DNA from: Lachnospiraceae bacterium | Lineage (GTDB): Bacteria > Bacillota > Clostridia > Lachnospirales > Lachnospiraceae | Assembly (NCBI GenBank): GCA_024695575.1 | Contig: JAILHY010000096.1 | Location: 1 to 42,443, forward strand | DNA length: 42,443 nt | Reading direction: 5' to 3' | Shown: positions 1 to 9,042 of the stretch, piece after piece | How the letters are laid out: each line of letters begins with the position of its first letter | How positions within the stretch are numbered: position 1 is the stretch's first letter | The notes under the pieces: generated by a model | The model's database searches: none | Told to the model about the DNA's origin: nothing | What the model saw: the letters and a program-made list of their open reading frames with translations, nothing else | Program-made: the position numbers and the translations under genes

Positions 1-1005
1 TGCGGCTGTAAGGTTGCCAAGATGTCGGGCCGAGGCCTTGGACATACCGGCGGAACCATCGACAAGCTTGAAAGCTTCCCCGGTTTTTCAACTTCCATAC
101 CCGTTGATCTTTTTGAAAAGAATGTTAATGATATCGGCTTCTCCATTATGGGTCAGACCAAAGAACTGGCTCCGGCCGATAAGAAATTATATGCATTGAG
201 AGACATTACGGCTACCGTTGACAATATGTCTTTGATCGCAAGCTCCATCATGAGTAAGAAGCTTGCGGCAGGAGCCAACGCTATCGTTCTTGACGTTAAG
301 ACGGGATCAGGCGCTTTCATGAAGGAATATAAGGATTCTTTGGCACTTGCCGAGGAAATGGTTCGAATCGGTAACGGTGCGGGCAGAAAGACCATCGCGG
401 TTATTTCCGATATGGATGAACCCCTTGGACTTGCTGTCGGTAATGCCCTTGAAGTTAAGGAAGCTATCGATACACTTGAAGGAAACGGTCCTGCTGATTT
501 CACGGAACTTTGCATGGAACTTGGTTCCAAGATGCTTGTTGCGGGCGGTTACGCAGCAGATGACAAGGACGCGAAGGATAAGCTTGCCGATGCCATTAAG
601 TCAGGCAGGGCTTTAAACAAGCTTGCTGCCTTTGTTAAGGCTCAGGGTGGAGACTCCGATTACGTATACCATAAGGATAAGCTCCCCAAGGCAGAGCTTC
701 TCATACCCGTTAAGGCTGAAAAAGACGGATACATCAGTAAAATCGTTTGCGACGAGGTTGGAATCTGCTCAATGATCCTGGGCGGCGGCCGCGAAACCAA
801 GGAAGATGTCATCGATCTTTCCGTTGGTATTGTTTTGACAAAGAAAGTGGGCGACAAGGTAAGCACCGGAGATGAAATCGCTGTTATTCATGCTAACGAC
901 CGGAATAAGGCCGATGAATGCATGAAGCGTCTTCTTAAGGCTTATTCATATTCCGATTCGCCTGTTCCTTCAAAAACCGTTATTAAGACCGTGATCGGTC
1001 TGTAA
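1..1005 (+). CDS. pdp: Pyrimidine-nucleoside phosphorylase, 3' part (5' end outside window)
   Basis: The open frame runs from base 1 without a start, so only about the last 334 residues are present; roughly 100 N-terminal residues of a ~435-residue family are missing. The enzyme phosphorolyses uridine, thymidine and deoxyuridine to base plus (deoxy)ribose 1-phosphate in nucleoside salvage. Near the left edge is the thymidine/pyrimidine phosphorylase signature KMSGRGLGHTGGTIDKLE, followed by LYALRDITATVD, SIMSKKLAAGA and LDVKTGSGAF, all close to Bacillus Pdp. The C-terminal part (KLPKAELLIPVKAEKDGYIS onward) is the alpha/beta PYNP_C domain. It ends seven bases before phoH, with TAAGGAG forming stop plus ribosome site, so the two are probably co-transcribed. 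Pdp rather than DeoA or AnmkPase-linked paralogues is preferred from overall similarity. Confidence 0.93.
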   Translation, partial: CGCKVAKMSGRGLGHTGGTIDKLESFPGFSTSIPVDLFEKNVNDIGFSIMGQTKELAPADKKLYALRDITATVDNMSLIASSIMSKKLAAGANAIVLDVKTGSGAFMKEYKDSLALAEEMVRIGNGAGRKTIAVISDMDEPLGLAVGNALEVKEAIDTLEGNGPADFTELCMELGSKMLVAGGYAADDKDAKDKLADAIKSGRALNKLAAFVKAQGGDSDYVYHKDKLPKAELLIPVKAEKDGYISKIVCDEVGICSMILGGGRETKEDVIDLSVGIVLTKKVGDKVSTGDEIAVIHANDRNKADECMKRLLKAYSYSDSPVPSKTVIKTVIGL

Positions 1006-1012
1006 GGAGAAT

Positions 1013-1984
1013 ATGGAGAAAACATTGGAATTATCGGCCTCAGAGCTCCAGACGCTCTTTGGCAGGAATGATAAATATCTTGAAAAGATAGAAAGAGAAC
1101 TTAACGTAATCTTAGTTAACAGAAACGGGAACCTTAAGATAGTGGGTGACGACATAAACGTTAATTCCGCCACCTCCATGATAAATGAGATCATGAACAC
1201 ACAGGACAATTCCGGAGATATCGAAGAACAGAAGATAGATTACGCCATCAGTCTTGCAAGGGAAAATAACGAGCGTGCTCTTGCGGAGATCGATAAGGAA
1301 GTAATCTGTCATACCATTTCCGGTAAGCCTGTTAAACCTAAGACCTTAGGACAGAAGAATTACGTGGATGCCATCAAAAAGGACATGATCGTATTCGGTC
1401 TTGGTCCTGCGGGAACCGGTAAGACCTATCTTGCGATGGCTCTTGCCATTACGGCTTTTAAGAATAACGAAGTTAACAAGATCATCCTTACCCGCCCTGC
1501 TATTGAAGCAGGAGAGAAACTCGGATTCCTTCCGGGTGATCTTCAGAGTAAGGTGGATCCTTACCTTCGTCCCCTTTATGATGCGCTTTATCAGATAATG
1601 GGCGCAGACGGATTTCAGAAGAACATGGAAAAGGGACTGATCGAAGTTGCTCCCTTAGCCTACATGAGAGGACGTACACTGGATGATGCCTTTATCATTC
1701 TTGATGAAGCTCAGAACACGACACCCGCCCAGATGAAGATGTTCTTAACACGTATAGGTTTCGGTTCCAAAGTAGTCATTACCGGTGACAGCACCCAGAA
1801 GGACCTTCCCAAGGATGTTACCAGCGGTCTTGACGTAGCCATCAAAATCCTTAACAAGATCGAAGGCATTTCAGTATGCAAGTTATCAAGCAAGGACGTA
1901 GTAAGACATCCTCTGGTACAGAAGATCGTCCAGGCATACGAAGCATACGACGAAAAGAATAAAAACAAGGGACACAAGCACTAA
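1013..1984 (+). CDS. phoH: PhoH-family ATPase (PhoL/YbeZ-like)
   Basis: This is a 323-residue protein of usual PhoH length. It has an N-terminal KH-like/ancillary region, then the P-loop NTPase domain with Walker A GPAGTGKT at residues 131-138 and Walker B FIILDEAQ (D231, E232), followed by the family-typical VVITGDSTQKDLP. PhoH proteins are cytoplasmic ATPases linked to RNA metabolism and are almost always encoded next to ybeY, as here with one gene between. The ATG is preceded by AAGGAGA directly after the pdp stop. The next gene starts at the base after the stop. Family assignment is firm; the physiological role of PhoH remains poorly defined in general. Confidence 0.93.
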   Translation: MEKTLELSASELQTLFGRNDKYLEKIERELNVILVNRNGNLKIVGDDINVNSATSMINEIMNTQDNSGDIEEQKIDYAISLARENNERALAEIDKEVICHTISGKPVKPKTLGQKNYVDAIKKDMIVFGLGPAGTGKTYLAMALAITAFKNNEVNKIILTRPAIEAGEKLGFLPGDLQSKVDPYLRPLYDALYQIMGADGFQKNMEKGLIEVAPLAYMRGRTLDDAFIILDEAQNTTPAQMKMFLTRIGFGSKVVITGDSTQKDLPKDVTSGLDVAIKILNKIEGISVCKLSSKDVVRHPLVQKIVQAYEAYDEKNKNKGHKH

Positions 1985-3172
1985 ATGAACAAACGTAAAG
2001 AGTTCATCATTACGGGACTTATAATTTCATTATCAACGGCTTTGCTTGCGCCCCTGACTTCGGTGCTTCTTGGCAATACCAGGGCTGTCATAATCAGAAA
2101 CAGCGTGATCTCCATGTTCTTTTCGCTGATCATGCTATTTGCATTTCTGTACTCTTATAATTCGGGCAGATTAGATTATGACAACGCGGATCATCCATAC
2201 AGGTTTATGCTGGTATACCTTGTATCGCTGGCACTTGCACTGGGCCTTCCGGTGATTGACAGGAAGGGCTGGCCCTTTATGTGTCTTTGTGTGGCATTGA
2301 GTCTTTTTTCAAATACGCTTATAGGGATTTACTGTTCCACGGGTCTTTTGGCCATATCCCTTATGCTTACGGATTCAGCCGATGTTACAACGTTTATTGT
2401 GTATTTTCTTACCTGTCTTGTGGCCTGCATTCTTTTTCAGAATATTGAAGACAACTTCAAGATCGGAAGCTGCATTTCAATCTCTGTAATGACCATGCTG
2501 GCGCTTGAAACGGCGGGATTTATAGTTCCCGAAAACAAAGCTCTTTCAGCGGAACAGTTCATTATTCCGCTTGTGAACGTGATCGTTAATATACTTGTTC
2601 TTTTCCTTTGTCTTAAGTACTTTAACGAAAAGGTAGCAAACAAGTACAGGAACAAATACAGTGAGCTTAATGATCAGGGCTACAAGGTATTGCTTGATCT
2701 TAAGGAAAGATCACCGAGCGAATATTACCGGTCCATACATACGGCCTATCTTACTGAAAGAATGGCCACAGCTATCGGATGTGATGTGGATGTAGCCAAG
2801 AACTGTGCATATTATCACAGGATCAGGAAGGCTTTCGGCTATTCGCTGGAAGACTGCAGGAAGTTTGTTTCGGAACATGAGTTTCCGCCTGCTGCGGCCA
2901 AGACATTGCTTGAATTCTTAAATAAGGACAACAAGCTTGATTCTAAAGAAGCGGGAATCGTTTATATTTCCGATAAGTTTATTTCAAGTATCCAGCTTGT
3001 TTTCAGCAAGGACAAGACAGCCAAGATCAACTACGGCGAACTCCTTGATACCATAATCGGCAAGGATTATATCAAAAAAAGCCTTGTGGACAGCGATCTT
3101 TCCATCAAGGACTGTCGCCTCATAAAGGAAGTTATCCTGAAGGAAACCCTGTATTATGACTTTTTACGTTGA
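1985..3172 (+). CDS. PgpH-like membrane protein, truncated and with a decayed HD domain
   Basis: This 395-residue protein has about seven or eight hydrophobic segments in residues 9-210 and a cytoplasmic tail. It sits between phoH and ybeY, the usual place of the 7TMR-HD c-di-AMP phosphodiesterase PgpH (YqfF), but it is about 300 residues shorter and lacks the extracellular 7TMR-HDED domain. The tail (about 230-395) still aligns by eye with the PgpH HD domain: the family-typical YHHSL is replaced by EYYRS (246-250), and the AYYHDIGK metal-binding motif reads AYYHRIRK (275-282), so H-D has become H-R. A later ISDKF resembles the family's ADSVEA motif. Hydrolysis is therefore unlikely; a binding, scaffold or pseudoenzyme role is inference. 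It starts on the base after the phoH stop and overlaps ybeY by 17 bases, so it is translated within the operon. A misassembly is unlikely because the frame is intact. Confidence 0.75.
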   Translation: MNKRKEFIITGLIISLSTALLAPLTSVLLGNTRAVIIRNSVISMFFSLIMLFAFLYSYNSGRLDYDNADHPYRFMLVYLVSLALALGLPVIDRKGWPFMCLCVALSLFSNTLIGIYCSTGLLAISLMLTDSADVTTFIVYFLTCLVACILFQNIEDNFKIGSCISISVMTMLALETAGFIVPENKALSAEQFIIPLVNVIVNILVLFLCLKYFNEKVANKYRNKYSELNDQGYKVLLDLKERSPSEYYRSIHTAYLTERMATAIGCDVDVAKNCAYYHRIRKAFGYSLEDCRKFVSEHEFPPAAAKTLLEFLNKDNKLDSKEAGIVYISDKFISSIQLVFSKDKTAKINYGELLDTIIGKDYIKKSLVDSDLSIKDCRLIKEVILKETLYYDFLR

Positions 3173-3659
3173 TAATGAAACAGAATATAAATTTGATTTT
3201 GATGCGGATGAACTCGTTAAGATTCTTGTAGCTAAGGTCCTTGAAACAGAGAAGGTTCCGTACACCGATGTGACCCTCAATCTTTCTTTTACGGACGAGG
3301 AGACGATTCGTGAAACTAACAGGGATTTCCGTAATATGGACAAGGTCACGGATGTGCTTTCTTTTCCCGCAATCGATTTCGAAGCACCTGTCGATTTCGC
3401 CGGTGTAAAAGAAGGTGACCCCGCATACTTTGATGCAGAAACCGGGGAACTTATCCTTGGAGATATAATGATCTGCGTTAAGCGTGCCATGGAACAGGCC
3501 GAAGAATACGGACATTCACTTAAGCGAGAGATTGCATTTTTAATAACTCACAGCTGTCTTCATTTACTGGGGTATGATCACGAAACGGATGAGGAACGTA
3601 TCGTGATGGAAGACAAGCAGCGAAACATACTGGACGATCTTAACATTAAAAGAGAGTGA
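3156..3659 (+). CDS. ybeY: Endoribonuclease YbeY
   Basis: The 167-residue protein is the single-strand-specific metallo-endoribonuclease that acts in 16S rRNA 3'-end maturation and ribosome quality control. The diagnostic zinc-binding motif HSCLHLLGYDH is present, with H132, H136 and H142. Upstream are the usual NLSFTDEETIRETNRDFR and KVTDVLSFP blocks. The ATG lies inside the 3' end of the PgpH-like gene (17-base overlap), indicating translational coupling, and the stop overlaps the GTG of the next gene. Length and motif are normal. PhoH two genes upstream is its standard genomic partner. Confidence 0.96.
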   Translation: MTFYVDNETEYKFDFDADELVKILVAKVLETEKVPYTDVTLNLSFTDEETIRETNRDFRNMDKVTDVLSFPAIDFEAPVDFAGVKEGDPAYFDAETGELILGDIMICVKRAMEQAEEYGHSLKREIAFLITHSCLHLLGYDHETDEERIVMEDKQRNILDDLNIKRE

Positions 3660-5317
3660 GATACATGAGAACGGGGCAGGAAAACTCCAAATTCAACAAT
3701 TTTATAGTACAGGGCGGTATTCTTGCGATAGCAGGCGTTATTGTACGTATGCTGGGGCTTTTAAAGAGGATACCTTTGTATTACATCATAGGGGATGTGG
3801 GAAACAGCTATTATTCCGCAGCCTATGAGATCTACAATATTGTATTCACAATTTCAGTGTATGGGCTTCCCATATCCGTATCCAAACTGGTTTCTGCCAA
3901 TGTGAGCAAGGGCCGTTACCGTAATGCCAACAAGATTTTCCGTTGCGCCATAAGTTTTGCTATATTTACGGGGCTTGTTTCATCCACTTTGGTTTATATT
4001 TTCAGCGACCAGCTTTCTCATATGTTAAACGAGCCTATGAGTTACCTGGCTTTAAGGACTCTTGCACCCACGCTTTTTGTGGTTTCGGTAATGGGCGTGT
4101 TAAGAGGTTATTTTCAGGGCCTTGGGACCATGCTTCCGACTGCAATATCACAGCTCATTGAGCAGATAGTTCTGGTGGGAGTCAGCCTTTCCATGGCATT
4201 TATCATGTCAAGGAAGGGTGAGAAGGTAGGCCTTATCCTTCAAAATGAAAACTATAAGGCTGCTTACGGTGCCAAGGGAGCCACTACCGGGTGCCTTGTC
4301 GGCGCAATCTGTGGTTTATTGTTCCTTCTTTTGCTCTATTATGCTTACAGAAAGAAATTAAACCGTCAGATCTACAGGGATCCAAGCCACGACATGGACG
4401 GAACCTTCGAGGTCTTTAAGACTCTGATACTTACAATAGTTCCCGTTGTTATCAGCTGTACCGTTAACAATATCTCCAATTTCCTTGATCAGTTCCTTCA
4501 CAACAGGATCATGATCGAGAAAGGTCTTGAGGCTATCAAGTCCGTTAACTGGGGTGTTTACTCCGGGCGTTATGCGGTGCTTATCAATGTGCCCATCGCA
4601 ATTGCCGCAGCCATGGGAGCTTCAAGTGTGCCGACTCTTTCGGGCCTTATGAAGAGAGAAGAGTATTATGAAGCCGGTAACAGAGTTGAGCGCGTTATCA
4701 GAGTTACCATGATGATAGCGATTCCCTGTGCGGTGGGTATGGCAGTCCTTGCTCCGAGTCTTATGTGGATGCTTTTCTCCACAACCAACGAAACCGGATA
4801 TATTCTGGTTCGAATCGGTGCGGTTGGAGTTATACTGTTTTCTTTTTCAACCCTTACAAACTCCATACTTCAGGGTATGGGACGGCTTGTTAAACCAATA
4901 ACACACGGATTAATTGCCCTTGTGATCCATGTGGCAATTCTTGTTTCACTTCTTAAATTTACAGACTTAAACATCTATGCGGTGGCACTTTCAAACAATT
5001 TCTTTTCACTGGCCATCTGCATAATGAACATATATTCAATTTCCAAGATACTTGATTACCGTCAGGAGACCATCAAGACCTTTGCGCTTCCTTTTGCATC
5101 CGCAACGGTTATGGGAATTATTGTTTTCGTTCTTGACAGGGTGTTTAATGCCAAAGGATATTCAAGGGTGCTTACCATCGCCAATATCCTGATCGGTGCG
5201 CTTGTTTATTTTCTGGGACTGGTGCTTTCGAGGGCACTTGGGTACGAGGAGTTGTCCGCAGTTCCGGGAGGAGAGAAGATCTACAGGGTTCTTAACAAAA
5301 TGCATCTTATAAAATAA
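3656..5317 (+). CDS. Polysaccharide flippase, SpoVB/MurJ-like (MOP superfamily)
   Basis: The 553-residue integral membrane protein has about 14 hydrophobic segments and the MOP exporter layout. Its N-terminal NNFIVQGGILAIAGVIVRML and GNSYYSAAYEIYNIV blocks are characteristic of the SpoVB/YtgP/Amj-MurJ group that moves lipid-linked oligosaccharides (probably lipid II or related precursors) across the membrane. Two starts are possible: GTG at 3656, overlapping the ybeY stop as GTGA, or ATG at 3665. Neither has a strong ribosome site, and the overlap favours coupling from ybeY. SpoVB itself acts in sporulation cortex synthesis, but the family is also used in vegetative cells, so the exact substrate is open. 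Confidence 0.85.
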   Translation: MRYMRTGQENSKFNNFIVQGGILAIAGVIVRMLGLLKRIPLYYIIGDVGNSYYSAAYEIYNIVFTISVYGLPISVSKLVSANVSKGRYRNANKIFRCAISFAIFTGLVSSTLVYIFSDQLSHMLNEPMSYLALRTLAPTLFVVSVMGVLRGYFQGLGTMLPTAISQLIEQIVLVGVSLSMAFIMSRKGEKVGLILQNENYKAAYGAKGATTGCLVGAICGLLFLLLLYYAYRKKLNRQIYRDPSHDMDGTFEVFKTLILTIVPVVISCTVNNISNFLDQFLHNRIMIEKGLEAIKSVNWGVYSGRYAVLINVPIAIAAAMGASSVPTLSGLMKREEYYEAGNRVERVIRVTMMIAIPCAVGMAVLAPSLMWMLFSTTNETGYILVRIGAVGVILFSFSTLTNSILQGMGRLVKPITHGLIALVIHVAILVSLLKFTDLNIYAVALSNNFFSLAICIMNIYSISKILDYRQETIKTFALPFASATVMGIIVFVLDRVFNAKGYSRVLTIANILIGALVYFLGLVLSRALGYEELSAVPGGEKIYRVLNKMHLIK

Positions 5318-5330
5318 GCGGGGGATACTT

Positions 5331-6560
5331 ATGAAGACTGTGGGAATCGTAGGCGGCGGTGCCAGCGGAATGATGGCGGCCATCGTTGCGGCCAAGAATG
5401 GGGCTAAGGTTACAATACTTGAAAAGAATGACAGAGTAGGCAAGAAAATACTTTCCACGGGTAACGGACGGTGCAATTTCTCCAATCTGTCACTTTCGGA
5501 GAACTACTATTACACCGACGATGACGGGTTCCTTAAGAAGGCGCTTAATAAGTTTAACAATCAGGATCTTATATTCTTTTTCACGGAACTTGGGCTCCTT
5601 ATAAAGGATAAGAACGGTTATCTCTATCCTGCCTGCGAACAGGCTTCAACTGTGCTTGATCTTTTAAGACTGGCTCTTTCAAGCCGCAAGGTGGAGGTTA
5701 AAACTGACGCCAAGGTAGTTTCGGCAGCTAAGAAAGGCAACAAGTTCAAGGTTAAGACCGCTGACGGTTCCGAATACGAATTTGACAGCCTGATCTTATC
5801 TGCTGGCGGTCTTGCAGGCCTTCCCGAAAAAGAAAAGGCTAACGGCTACGACCTTTGCAAGGCTTTTGATCTGAAGGTAACAAAGCTTTATCCCGCACTT
5901 ACGCAGCTTCACTGCGAAGGAATGAATTTTAAAGCTGTTTCCGGGGTTAAGTCCGATTGCGAGCTTTTCCTTTTTGTAAATGATGAGCTTGTGATGAAGC
6001 AGGGTGGAGAGGTTCTTTTTACCGATTACGGTATTTCCGGTATCGTGTCCATGCAGGTAAGCCACTATGCGGCAGAGTGTCTGGATGCGGGTTCAAAGGT
6101 TAGCGTGGTGCTTGATCTATTACCGGGATTTGATGAGGAAGCCTTAAGGGGCTTTATAATTCCCAAGCTCTTACTTGACGAGGATAAGACTGCTGAGGAA
6201 TTCTTTACAGGCCTATTAAATAAAAAGCTTAACACCGAGATAATCAAGCTTAACGGTTTGAAACCTTCGGAAAAGATAGGAAATTACAGTCAGGAGGAGA
6301 TAATCAAGGCTGTGCTTTCCGTTAAGGAGTTAATGCTTAATGTAACTGCGACAAACGGCTTTGAGTCAGCTCAGGTTACAGGAGGCGGTGTTGTTACTTC
6401 CGAACTTTCCGAGGATCTTGAATCCATAGATAACAAAGGATTATATGTTACGGGCGAACTTGTAAATGTTGACGGTATCTGCGGCGGATACAATCTTCAG
6501 TGGGCATTTACTTCGGGTTATATAGCCGGAACTGCCGCATCAAACGAAGGAAAAGAATGA
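5331..6560 (+). CDS. FAD-dependent oxidoreductase, HI0933/YhiN (BaiN-like) family
   Basis: The 409-residue flavoprotein starts with the dinucleotide-binding motif VGIVGGGASGMMAA, followed by the family hallmark GKKILSTGNGRCNFSN. It ends with GELVNVDGICGGYNLQWAF, the second FAD contact typical of HI0933-like proteins. Members are annotated as aminoacetone oxidases or BaiN-like enzymes, but the physiological substrate of most is unknown. A GGGGG-type ribosome site precedes the ATG. The gene is coupled to the next flavoprotein by an ATGA overlap at 6557-6560. Length is normal for the family. Confidence 0.88.
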   Translation: MKTVGIVGGGASGMMAAIVAAKNGAKVTILEKNDRVGKKILSTGNGRCNFSNLSLSENYYYTDDDGFLKKALNKFNNQDLIFFFTELGLLIKDKNGYLYPACEQASTVLDLLRLALSSRKVEVKTDAKVVSAAKKGNKFKVKTADGSEYEFDSLILSAGGLAGLPEKEKANGYDLCKAFDLKVTKLYPALTQLHCEGMNFKAVSGVKSDCELFLFVNDELVMKQGGEVLFTDYGISGIVSMQVSHYAAECLDAGSKVSVVLDLLPGFDEEALRGFIIPKLLLDEDKTAEEFFTGLLNKKLNTEIIKLNGLKPSEKIGNYSQEEIIKAVLSVKELMLNVTATNGFESAQVTGGGVVTSELSEDLESIDNKGLYVTGELVNVDGICGGYNLQWAFTSGYIAGTAASNEGKE

Positions 6561-8188
6561 TACTTGTAAATCAGATCAAATTAAGACCGGGCTTCACGGA
6601 GGAAGAGCTTGTCAAGAAAGCTTCGGCAAGTCTCAAGGTGCTTCCAAAGGATATAAAGAATATCCGTATAGACAGGGAGTCAATCGATGCAAGAGACAAG
6701 GCCCACATTCATATGACCGTCAATGCGGTTTGTGAAGTTAGTAACGAAGGTCGGGTCTTAAGAACAAATGCCAATAATCCCAATGTTTCGGCATATGAAG
6801 CTAAGGACTATACATTCCCTGCTGCGGGTAGCGAAACATTAAAAGAACGTCCAGTTATCGTAGGAGCGGGTCCTGCCGGTCTTTTTGCGGCTTATTTCCT
6901 TGCTTTGTACGGATACAATCCCATCGTTCTTGAACGTGGCATGGATGTGGATGCAAGGAAGGTATTTGTAGATAAATTCTGGGAAACAGGGGAACTTAAT
7001 CCAAACTCTAATGTCCTATTTGGCGAAGGGGGAGCAGGTAGCTTCTCAGACGGCAAATTAAATACCCTTGTTAAGGACAAAGAATTCCGTAATAAGGCGG
7101 TCCTTGATACTTTCATACAGTTTGGGGCAAGTCCATCCATTGCATATGATTACAAACCACATATCGGGACGGATGTTCTTTTGCATATAATAAAGAACAT
7201 GCGCGAGGCGATCAAGGAACTTGGGGGCGAGTTCAGATTTAACGCAGCCGTAACCGATGTTCTTATTGACAAAGGTCAGGTAAAAGGTGTTAAAATAAAC
7301 GGACTTACGGAATTACCGTGTTCCTGTCTCATACTTGCTATCGGTCACAGTGCAAGGGATACATACGAGATGCTTCTTGACCGTGGAATTCACATGGAAC
7401 AGAAGGATTTTGCGGTGGGGTTCAGGGTTGAACACGAGCAGGATCTTATCAACAGGCTGTTCCTGACTGATGATCCCAATATCCTTAAATATACGGGAAA
7501 CGCAGCATACAAGCTTACTTATAAACACAGTTCCGGACGAGGAGTTTATTCTTTTTGCATGTGCCCCGGAGGGTATGTAGTTAACTCATCAAGCGAAGAG
7601 GGAAGGCTTTCCGTTAACGGCATGAGTTACTCGGGACGAGACGGTAAACACGCCAATTCGGCCATGATCGTAAGTGTCACTTCGAAGGACTATGAGAGCG
7701 ATCATCCTTTGGCCGGTATCGAGTTCCAGCGTAAGCTTGAGGAAAAAGCATATAATGCGGGAAGCGGTAAGATACCGGTTGAATATTACGGTGATTTTAA
7801 GCGGGATGTGTTAAGTACCGACGATAATGACGATGTGTATTCCAAATTCTTTTCATTGGACCCGCAGACCAAAGGAAAATCCATTTTCGCAAAGGTGTCA
7901 TCGGTGCTTCCGGACGAGATGAACCGTGCTTTTATCGATGCCATGGAGTATTTCGGAAAGATCTATCCCGGATTTTCAGACGGTAGCGTACTTGTAAGTG
8001 CCGTTGAAAGCAGGACTTCTTCACCTGTCAGGATCACAAGGAATGATTCTTTTGAATCCGTTAACTGTAAGGGAATTTATCCTGTTGGTGAGGGCGCGGG
8101 ATACGCAGGCGGTATCGTAAGTGCCGGAATGGACGGAATCAAGGCCGCAGAGGCAATAAGGCGGGGCTACAGACCTATAAAGGAATGA
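6557..8188 (+). CDS. FAD-dependent dehydrogenase (large YtfP-unrelated flavoprotein family)
   Basis: With the ATG at 6557, which overlaps the previous stop as ATGA, the product has 543 residues. An in-frame start at 6500 would add 19 unlike residues read out of the upstream gene and is rejected. A short N-terminal domain (about 1-95) precedes the Rossmann motif PVIVGAGPAGLFAAYFLA, the glycine-rich NVLFGEGGAGSFSDGKLNT, and a C-terminal GIYPVGEGAGYAGGIVSAGMDG. These are hallmarks of the COG2509-type FAD-dependent dehydrogenases that are widespread in Clostridia and have no assigned substrate. The gene is next to another flavoprotein of a similar kind. The following DUF896 gene overlaps its stop. 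Confidence 0.86.
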   Translation: MILVNQIKLRPGFTEEELVKKASASLKVLPKDIKNIRIDRESIDARDKAHIHMTVNAVCEVSNEGRVLRTNANNPNVSAYEAKDYTFPAAGSETLKERPVIVGAGPAGLFAAYFLALYGYNPIVLERGMDVDARKVFVDKFWETGELNPNSNVLFGEGGAGSFSDGKLNTLVKDKEFRNKAVLDTFIQFGASPSIAYDYKPHIGTDVLLHIIKNMREAIKELGGEFRFNAAVTDVLIDKGQVKGVKINGLTELPCSCLILAIGHSARDTYEMLLDRGIHMEQKDFAVGFRVEHEQDLINRLFLTDDPNILKYTGNAAYKLTYKHSSGRGVYSFCMCPGGYVVNSSSEEGRLSVNGMSYSGRDGKHANSAMIVSVTSKDYESDHPLAGIEFQRKLEEKAYNAGSGKIPVEYYGDFKRDVLSTDDNDDVYSKFFSLDPQTKGKSIFAKVSSVLPDEMNRAFIDAMEYFGKIYPGFSDGSVLVSAVESRTSSPVRITRNDSFESVNCKGIYPVGEGAGYAGGIVSAGMDGIKAAEAIRRGYRPIKE

Positions 8189-8406
8189 AAATGAGCGAAA
8201 TGACAATGGATGAGCGCATCAAGCGCATCAACGAGCTGTATCATCTTTCTCAGAAAAGAAAACTTACGGATGAGGAAAAGGCTGAACAGTCCCATTTAAG
8301 ATGGGAGTATGTGAATGCCATTAAGAAGAATCTTTCTTCACAGCTTGAAAGTATTACGATCGTAGAGCCCGACGGCTCCAAGAGGAAGGTAACTAAGAAA
8401 CAGTAA
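8185..8406 (+). CDS. DUF896 / UPF0291 family protein (YnzC-like)
   Basis: The 73-residue protein is charged, helical and without membrane segments. The pattern of a conserved MTMDERIKRINELYHLSQ start, LTDEEKAEQSHLRWEYVNAIKKN, and a C-terminal LESITIVEPDGS is that of UPF0291 (Bacillus YnzC/YneF-region family), which forms a short helical hairpin. Its function is unknown. In Bacillus subtilis ynzC lies in the LexA-controlled yneA-yneB-ynzC operon; here it is far from lexA and sits between a flavoprotein and fau. Starts at 8185 (ATGAAAATGAGC, overlapping the preceding stop) or at 8191 are both possible. Confidence 0.85.
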   Translation: MKMSEMTMDERIKRINELYHLSQKRKLTDEEKAEQSHLRWEYVNAIKKNLSSQLESITIVEPDGSKRKVTKKQ

Positions 8407-8424
8407 TATATTGGGGGATATGTT

Positions 8425-9042
8425 ATGGAGTTTAGTAAAAAAAGCAGTATCAGGAGTGAACTGAGAGCCAAGAGAGAAGCTTTGGCTCCAAAGCTTTGGC
8501 AGGACTATTCCAATCAGATCCAGAAGACCATTCTGCAGTCAAGGATCTACAGGGAATGTGATATCCTCATGGCCTATGCGGATATCAACAATGAGGTTGG
8601 GACTCTGACTCTTTGTGAGGATGCGCTTATTGCAGGCAAAGAAGTTTATTTTCCCAAGGTCCTTGAAAACTTTAACGAAGCAAGAATGGAATTTTACCGC
8701 GTTAACAATACCAACGAGCTTACGCCCGGATTCCAGAGTATCTGCGAGCCTTTGGGTGAAGTTACCAGAGCCTTTGATTACAACAAGTCAAAAGATTGCA
8801 AGATCCTTATGGTTGTTCCGGGGATCGCCTTTGACCGTGAAGGAAACAGGCTTGGTTACGGCAAGGGTTATTATGATAATTTCCTTCGGAATAAGGAAAA
8901 GATCATGAAGGTGGGCATTTGCTTTTCCATGCAGGTTCTTGACTCGGTTCCTTATACCAAGAACGATCTTAAAGTTAATTACATAGTGAGCGAACTTACC
9001 GGTCCTGATGAGATCGAGAAATTCGTTTACCCGGAGAAATAA
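8425..9042 (+). CDS. fau: 5-formyltetrahydrofolate cyclo-ligase
   Basis: The 205-residue cytoplasmic enzyme converts 5-formyl-THF to 5,10-methenyl-THF with ATP, returning a stored folate to one-carbon metabolism. The N-terminal basic helix SIRSELRAKREAL and the ATP-binding signature PGIAFDREGNRLGYGKGYYDNFL (split here over residues about 130-155) are diagnostic. A strong GGGGGA ribosome site lies before the ATG at 8425. The stop overlaps the miaB start by one base (TAATG), so translation is probably coupled. Length is normal. Confidence 0.93.
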   Translation: MEFSKKSSIRSELRAKREALAPKLWQDYSNQIQKTILQSRIYRECDILMAYADINNEVGTLTLCEDALIAGKEVYFPKVLENFNEARMEFYRVNNTNELTPGFQSICEPLGEVTRAFDYNKSKDCKILMVVPGIAFDREGNRLGYGKGYYDNFLRNKEKIMKVGICFSMQVLDSVPYTKNDLKVNYIVSELTGPDEIEKFVYPEK

